Part shown: positions 6,637 to 10,529 of the stretch, piece after piece
How positions within the stretch are numbered: the first letter of the stretch is position 1
Layout: every line of letters starts with the position of its first letter
Source of the DNA: CAYXDR01 sp046498185
GTDB taxonomy: Bacteria; Desulfobacterota; DSM-4660; Desulfatiglandales; Desulfatiglandaceae
DNA length: 10,529 bases
Assembly (NCBI GenBank): GCA_046498185.1
Contig: JAWOBE010000101.1
Coordinates: 1 to 10,529 of the forward strand
Direction of reading: 5' to 3'
Notes under the pieces: generated by a model
What the model was told of the DNA's origin: nothing
The model's database searches: none
What the model saw: only the letters and a program-made list of their open reading frames with translations
Program-made: the position numbers and the translations under genes

Positions 6637-6836
6637 TGGTCCGAACGGCGGATGTGTTGTGGAATCTGCGTGAGTTGGCCTGGTTTGGACTTCACGCCTG
6701 TGTGTGCCGGATTCAGGAGGGAGAACCGACGACCCCCGGGCAGCATCCATGGCGTTGGGCAGGACCCGAAGATTTGCTCCGTTTTCCTTTCGCAGAAGTG
6801 GACCGAAAGATCATGCGTGCCTTTTCCCTTACATGA
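6637..6836 (+). pseudogene. C-terminal fragment of a Nudix hydrolase / MutY C-terminal-type domain
   Basis: On the plus strand, opposite to every intact gene here, the frame ending at TGA 6834-6836 encodes WFGLHACVCRIQEGEP, then HPWRWAGPEDLLRFPF, then EVDRKIM. This order (HFRITLHAF-like strand, W-R-W, P-x-x-L, FPF, and a closing D-R-K-I) is the end of the 8-oxo-dGTP-type Nudix fold seen in MutT and the MutY C-terminus. The Nudix box (GX5EX7REUXEEXGU) that should come before is absent, replaced by unrelated sequence starting at the hairpin. No ribosome site or sensible start precedes it; the nearest start is a TTG at 6576. It is read as a truncated gene remnant. Recognition is by pattern, without a search. 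Confidence 0.5.
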
Positions 6837-6937
6837 GGGCAGAGGGAAGGGCGTCTCCTGGATATATCAAGGTTGCCATGTGCGAAGGAGGTCTGTCTAA
6901 CCCGCCTTTTTCCTTGACTTATTGTCAATTTCTATCG

Positions 6938-8443
6938 TTAAGTTTTAAGGAAAGTGTCTTGTAGTTGTGTTATGCTTTCTTCCTTGGGCATTCTCTTCAC
7001 CTTGGATTTATCTCTGTTGATTGTGTCATTCAAATCCGGGTAATAGAGTTTTTTCTCTGAAGCTCGTTGCAGGGCCTGATGCCACTTTAAAAAGGAGCCC
7101 ATATTCTTAAGAGTGTGATCTGCGTTTTTGGCCCCTCCCTTTTCAGCAATCTCCCTGATTCCCTTGAGCACATCTCTATCCTCGGGCAGGGAAAGAGGAA
7201 GGATGAAGTCATGGCCCGTGTGCAACCATATCTTTCGTGCAGCCCGCTCCCGTTCACAGTCTTGGATGAACTTTTCGAGACTGAAAAAATTCAAACTTCC
7301 CAACGCCCCCATGGCGTGGCGAAGGACGTGTACACCGTACTCACGCAGTGTGTTTCTCGACAGCTCGGATTCCTCCACGGCGCCGGGGATGTCGTCGATG
7401 ATGCTGGTGCTCCCGCCCGATTGTGCCGAAGGAAAACCTGTAACCCATAAATTAAGACGCGCCATTGCTGAGTTGATGAGCGGCTGGGCGGGATCACTGT
7501 AGCCGAGATCACCGCCGACGCCCAGGATATCAGGGATGCCTCCGTGCACGCATCCAATCCCGGGGTTGACGGTCTGAACCAGGATCATCATGAACAGTAC
7601 CTGGGCGTGGATTTGCGTCAACAGAGCCTCGGGACTGACAGGACCATTGGATCCGGCAATCGTAAGATCAAGCAGAAGAAGGTTGTTCCCGGCTTTTGCG
7701 CTCCGAAGAAAAGGCCTGACCATGCTTGGCATGAAGGTAAGCGATGTGATCAAGCTTGTGCCGTCAAGCCAATCATCCCTGTGCCGAAAATAGTTCGTTT
7801 CATCATCCGACATGTTCCTGGTATGGGTCATTTTAAGGTCCGGAAAGCCGATTTCCATGAGTCGGGCACATTCAAAATCTGAAATAGATTTGTCTGTAGC
7901 AACTGGTATACTGAATATACCCAGGCTGTCAGAGTAGTCAGACGCAGTTTCCACGATTTTTTCGAATTCACCCCGACTGGCGGGACGAAGATCGTCTCTG
8001 CCTGGTCGAAGAAGAAACGGGGGTGTCGCACCTGTGCCGAAGGCGTTCTCACCGGGGTCTTCGGCCATGTCGGTCGGGACGGCATCCAGGCAGGACTCAA
8101 TATAGTCCTCGCGCAGTGGAATAAAAAGAGCGCTTTCGTTGTCCAGGTCTATGGCATCGGCCTCCATCAATATCTGCAGCAGTTCCGGGCTTCCTGAAAT
8201 ATCAATGCCGATTTTTGTAAGAACTCTTTTTGCATTGCGGTCAATTCTCCTATAAGTTCGCTTTTCGCAGGACAACAAATCCATGTCTTCAATTCTTTCC
8301 CTCGCGACATCCGCTTCCGGACTATTTGGATGCAACGCAGCCACTTTTTGGTAGTAGTGCTTGGCGTTCTGAAATTCATAACGCTTTTCCGCCTGCACCG
8401 CTTCCTCAAACAGCCTGAAAATCCTTTTTGTACGCTTTCTCAT
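6938..8443 (-). CDS. Divergent MttB-family protein with TPR-like N-terminal helical repeat
   Basis: A 501-residue protein with two parts. Residues about 5-55 look like a TPR-type helical hairpin (AEKRYEFQNAKHYYQKVA, then LHPNSPEA). Residues about 62-470 follow the MttB-family barrel: an N-terminal helix with ILTKIGI-like spacing (72-80), GPVSPEALLTQIHAQ (267-281), VNPGIGCVHGGIPDILG (292-308), SGGSTSIIDDIPGA (342-355), FSLEKFIQDCE (387-397) and GAKNADHTLKNM (437-448). These align segment by segment with the neighbouring MttB-family protein (4175-5632), but many residues differ, including loss of the VIDDEI acidic motif. It may act on a different substrate or have a non-catalytic role. No internal TAG is present. 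The start at 8443 has GGGAG nine bases upstream and lies in an inverted repeat. An opposite-sense fragment and spacer separate it from the next gene. Confidence 0.8.
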   Translation of the reverse strand: MRKRTKRIFRLFEEAVQAEKRYEFQNAKHYYQKVAALHPNSPEADVARERIEDMDLLSCEKRTYRRIDRNAKRVLTKIGIDISGSPELLQILMEADAIDLDNESALFIPLREDYIESCLDAVPTDMAEDPGENAFGTGATPPFLLRPGRDDLRPASRGEFEKIVETASDYSDSLGIFSIPVATDKSISDFECARLMEIGFPDLKMTHTRNMSDDETNYFRHRDDWLDGTSLITSLTFMPSMVRPFLRSAKAGNNLLLLDLTIAGSNGPVSPEALLTQIHAQVLFMMILVQTVNPGIGCVHGGIPDILGVGGDLGYSDPAQPLINSAMARLNLWVTGFPSAQSGGSTSIIDDIPGAVEESELSRNTLREYGVHVLRHAMGALGSLNFFSLEKFIQDCERERAARKIWLHTGHDFILPLSLPEDRDVLKGIREIAEKGGAKNADHTLKNMGSFLKWHQALQRASEKKLYYPDLNDTINRDKSKVKRMPKEESITQLQDTFLKT

Positions 8444-8475
8444 CGATTCTATCTCCCGTATTTTAGAGAATCGAT
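8442..8475 (-). promoter_or_regulatory. Perfect 9-bp inverted repeat enclosing the ribosome-binding site and start of the TPR-MttB gene
   Basis: In the mRNA sense, ATCGATTCT (8475-8467) and AGAATCGAT (8450-8442) pair without a mismatch around a 16-base loop. The loop contains the GGGAG ribosome site, and the second arm ends in the first two bases of the ATG. The fold would put the start codon in a stem and could modulate translation. It could also be the DNA operator of a dimeric regulator. Both are inference; the repeat itself is seen directly. Confidence 0.55.
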
Positions 8476-8554
8476 CCCAGGAACAGCTATGAGCGTTTTT
8501 TCAACCAGCTTAAAGCGGAATAAAAAAACCTTTTACCATAAATTTTTTTCAGAA

Positions 8555-10529
8555 TCACCTTGCCACTGAAGATTTAAGCCCCATGGCCCGGTCTACCAGT
8601 TCGGCAATATCCAGGGCTTGCAGTTCCGTGTTCCGGGCCGCAATACCGTCTTCCAACATGGTCATGCAAAAAGGGCAGGCCGTGGCAAGCAGACCGGGCT
8701 TTCCATGCTTTCTTTTCGTGCGGCCCCGCAGGGCTTCTTCGGCCTGCTCCACGCGGCGTTCGTTAACCCGGTGCTCCTGATCCTCCTCAATCCACATAAG
8801 CCCACCCCCTGCACCGCAGCACATGGCATATTCACGGCATCGGTCCATTTCCACGGTCTCCAGCCCCGGGATTTTCTCGATCACTTCCCGAGGCGCGTCA
8901 AAAATGCGGTTGTGACGGCCCAGGTAGCAGGAATCATGATAGGTGGCCACGTCCTGGATCGGCTGATCCAGGACGATCCTGCCGGCCATAATCAGCTCGC
9001 GGATCAGCTCCGTATGGTGCACGACCTGGTAGTGCCCACCGAAGTCCTCATATTCCTTGGTAAATGTATTGTAACAGTGAGGGCACAGAGTGAGGATGCG
9101 CGCCACTCCGTAGTCCGCCAGCGTTTTCACGTTCTTCTCCGCCTGCACCTGAAACAGGTACTCATTTCCCATTCGACGGGCCGGGTCACCGCTACATCGT
9201 TCCTCCTCTCCAAGCACGGCAAAGGAGACGCCGGCAGCGTTCAAAATGCGGACCAGGCTTCGGGCGATTTTTTGGTTGCGCGGATCAAACGCGGCTGAAC
9301 AACCCACCCAGAAAAGGTAGTCCACGGCACCTCCCCCCTGGGCCACCTCGGCCATGGTGCGGATTTCCAGCCCCTTGGCCCAGTCCATCCGTGCTGTCGG
9401 GTGCTCATTCCAGGGGTTCCCCCGCTTCTCGATTCCTGCAAACACTTCGGCAAAGGTCTCCGGGTAGGCATCCTGCATCATTACTTCGCAACGGCGGATT
9501 TCCAGGATTTTTCTCAAAGGGTCGATTCCCGCCGGGCAAACCTCTACGCAGGCCATGCAGGTGGTGCAGGCCTCGATCATCACAGGATGAATTTCGGCGT
9601 CCAGAATCCGCCGGTGCCCGCTGGATTCGGCGAAGGGCGGATATTCCTCGTTGACCTGCCCACGCAGTCCGAGAATCACATCGCGCGGTGACAGGCGCTT
9701 GCCGGCGATGTAGGCAGGGCAGTTGATTTCGCATCGACCGCACTCCGTACAAGCGGCCACATCAAGGAGGTCTTTTCTGGAGAGATCCGCCAGGGTGTCG
9801 AAGCCCAGGACTTCGTCCCTTTCGAAGGCCCCTTCCACATCCAGCGGTGCCAGGCGTCCTTGAGACCGCAGGTCCCGAAAGAGAAGGTTGATTCCGGCTG
9901 TGATCATATGCATGGCCTTGGGGGAATATGGCAGGTATGCCAGGCCGCCCAGGGCAAGGACGGCATGGACCCACCAGAGGCCGGCATGCCAGGTCCGAAG
10001 TGCTTCCGGGGCGGCATCGGCCCAGAGGAAGGAAAGCGCATATCCCACAGGCGACCATCCGGGCGCATAGGTCAGTTGTGCCGAGGTTCCCGCCAGGCGC
10101 AGCCCCTCCACGAAAAAGCCTGTCCCGGCAATCCCCAGAAGCCAGACCGGCAGCATCCAGTCCGCGCGCTGCCGTTTAAGCTGGGGCCGGTTCAGGGCGT
10201 AGCGCCTCGCCAGCGCAATGACCAACCCTACAATCAGCAGCACCCCGAAAACATCCAGTACGACCTCAAAGCTCAGGAAAAACGCACCAAACCATATGCC
10301 GTGCTCCAGGCCCAGGATCTTCTGGAACAGGTCATACTCGACCGAAACGATGATGGTTCCCACGAACAGCACAATCATGCCCCACATGATGCACAGATGC
10401 ATGATACCAGCCAGCGGGTGTTTCTCGGAAACGGTTCGGTTGAATACAAAATCGCCGAGGAAACGGCCGATGTCTCCGCGAATCTCCGCCCAGGAGACGG
10501 CAAGCCTCTTCCCGCTCAGGATGCGGCGC
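8555..10529 (-). CDS. Membrane-bound Fe-S oxidoreductase, NarI-like plus HdrD-like (probable ETF:quinone oxidoreductase, EMO type), N-terminus off the window
   Basis: At least 657 residues are visible; the frame is still open at the right edge, so the ATG at 10402 is internal. From the visible N-terminus there is a NarI-like membrane domain with about five or six hydrophobic segments (roughly 40-215) and several histidines able to hold heme b. A ferredoxin-type domain follows, with CTECGRCEINCP (C260, C263, C266, C270) and CTTCMACVEVCP (C321, C324, C327, C331). Two CCG domains then follow. The first has C410, a degenerate CSG at 445 and CPHC (482-485). The second is complete: C534, CCGAGGG from 570 and CPFC (618-621). 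This architecture is that of the Hdr-like membrane proteins proposed to pass electrons from EtfAB to menaquinone in Desulfobacterota and syntrophs. No etf gene is visible, but it may lie beyond the right edge. The gene is visibly richer in G+C than its neighbours. Confidence 0.88.
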   Translation of the reverse strand, partial: RRILSGKRLAVSWAEIRGDIGRFLGDFVFNRTVSEKHPLAGIMHLCIMWGMIVLFVGTIIVSVEYDLFQKILGLEHGIWFGAFFLSFEVVLDVFGVLLIVGLVIALARRYALNRPQLKRQRADWMLPVWLLGIAGTGFFVEGLRLAGTSAQLTYAPGWSPVGYALSFLWADAAPEALRTWHAGLWWVHAVLALGGLAYLPYSPKAMHMITAGINLLFRDLRSQGRLAPLDVEGAFERDEVLGFDTLADLSRKDLLDVAACTECGRCEINCPAYIAGKRLSPRDVILGLRGQVNEEYPPFAESSGHRRILDAEIHPVMIEACTTCMACVEVCPAGIDPLRKILEIRRCEVMMQDAYPETFAEVFAGIEKRGNPWNEHPTARMDWAKGLEIRTMAEVAQGGGAVDYLFWVGCSAAFDPRNQKIARSLVRILNAAGVSFAVLGEEERCSGDPARRMGNEYLFQVQAEKNVKTLADYGVARILTLCPHCYNTFTKEYEDFGGHYQVVHHTELIRELIMAGRIVLDQPIQDVATYHDSCYLGRHNRIFDAPREVIEKIPGLETVEMDRCREYAMCCGAGGGLMWIEEDQEHRVNERRVEQAEEALRGRTKRKHGKPGLLATACPFCMTMLEDGIAARNTELQALDIAELVDRAMGLKSSVAR

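Larger units (their letters stand above)
6411..6937. other. Region without an intact gene between the TPR-MttB gene and the cyclodeaminase
   Basis: About 530 bases hold the cyclodeaminase leader and promoter (6411-6495), a perfect hairpin (6615-6636), an opposite-strand Nudix-like fragment (about 6637-6836), and a weak 5-bp inverted repeat TTGAC/GTCAA (6914-6928) just past the stop of the TPR-MttB gene. The open stretches on the minus strand here have no protein-like features. The mixture of fragment, hairpin and promoter suggests a site of past rearrangement (inference). Confidence 0.6.

Noticed and set aside
6914..6928. Inverted repeat TTGAC-TTATT-GTCAA just after the TPR-MttB stop as a terminator
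   Set aside because: The stem is only 5 bp and no U-tract follows on the minus-strand transcript.
8476..8554. A and T runs between the Fe-S oxidoreductase and the TPR-MttB gene as an intrinsic terminator
   Set aside because: There are A and T tracts but no GC-rich stem before the T run, so a terminator cannot be supported.
8618..9298. A 226-codon plus-strand open frame
   Set aside because: It lies wholly inside the Fe-S oxidoreductase on the opposite strand. The minus frame carries all the cysteine motifs, and the plus translation shows no family features.

Overview
The window is a minus-strand cluster from what looks like an anaerobic, respiring bacterium, most likely a sulfate-reducing or syntrophic member of the Desulfobacterota. 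That placement is inference from gene content: a membrane-bound Hdr-like Fe-S reductase of the ETF:quinone oxidoreductase type, non-pyrrolysine MttB-family methyltransferases, a stand-alone folate cyclodeaminase and an ArsA-like ATPase with a C-terminal small-heat-shock-like domain. All supported intact genes are on the minus strand and read from high to low coordinates.

Layout in transcription order: (1) 10529-8555, a large membrane Fe-S oxidoreductase whose N-terminus lies off the right edge; (2) 8443-6938, a divergent MttB-family protein with a TPR-like helical N-terminus, whose start codon lies in a perfect 9-bp inverted repeat; (3) about 6937-6411, a region with no intact gene, holding a small perfect hairpin, an opposite-strand fragment resembling the C-terminal end of a Nudix/MutY-type domain, and a good extended -10 promoter; (4) a tight group of fchA-like cyclodeaminase (6410-5685), MttB-family methyltransferase (5632-4175) and ZIP metal transporter (4123-3251); (5) a 249-bp gap with a candidate promoter; (6) ArsA-like ATPase (3001-1820) and a 78-residue partner protein (1796-1560); (7) a short broken piece of a MEMO-family gene (1558-1333), directly followed by an M20 metallopeptidase (1331-1) whose C-terminal end is off the left edge.

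Working model (inference): the MttB-family enzyme removes a methyl group from a quaternary or tertiary amine and passes it to a corrinoid protein encoded elsewhere. The folate-pathway enzyme beside it would act on the one-carbon pool that receives the methyl, and the Fe-S membrane protein would move electrons from oxidation of organic compounds into the quinone pool. No corrinoid protein, corrinoid reactivase, methylcorrinoid:THF methyltransferase or etfAB is visible, so both modules are incomplete within the window.

The most notable points are the TPR-like extension on the second MttB homologue, the hairpin over its ribosome-binding site, the cyclodeaminase that keeps only a linker-like stub of the formiminotransferase half and has no good start codon, the MttB and ZIP genes sharing one reading frame with a single TAG between them, and two gene fossils (MEMO and Nudix) in the spacers. 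No tRNA, rRNA, CRISPR array or insertion sequence was seen.
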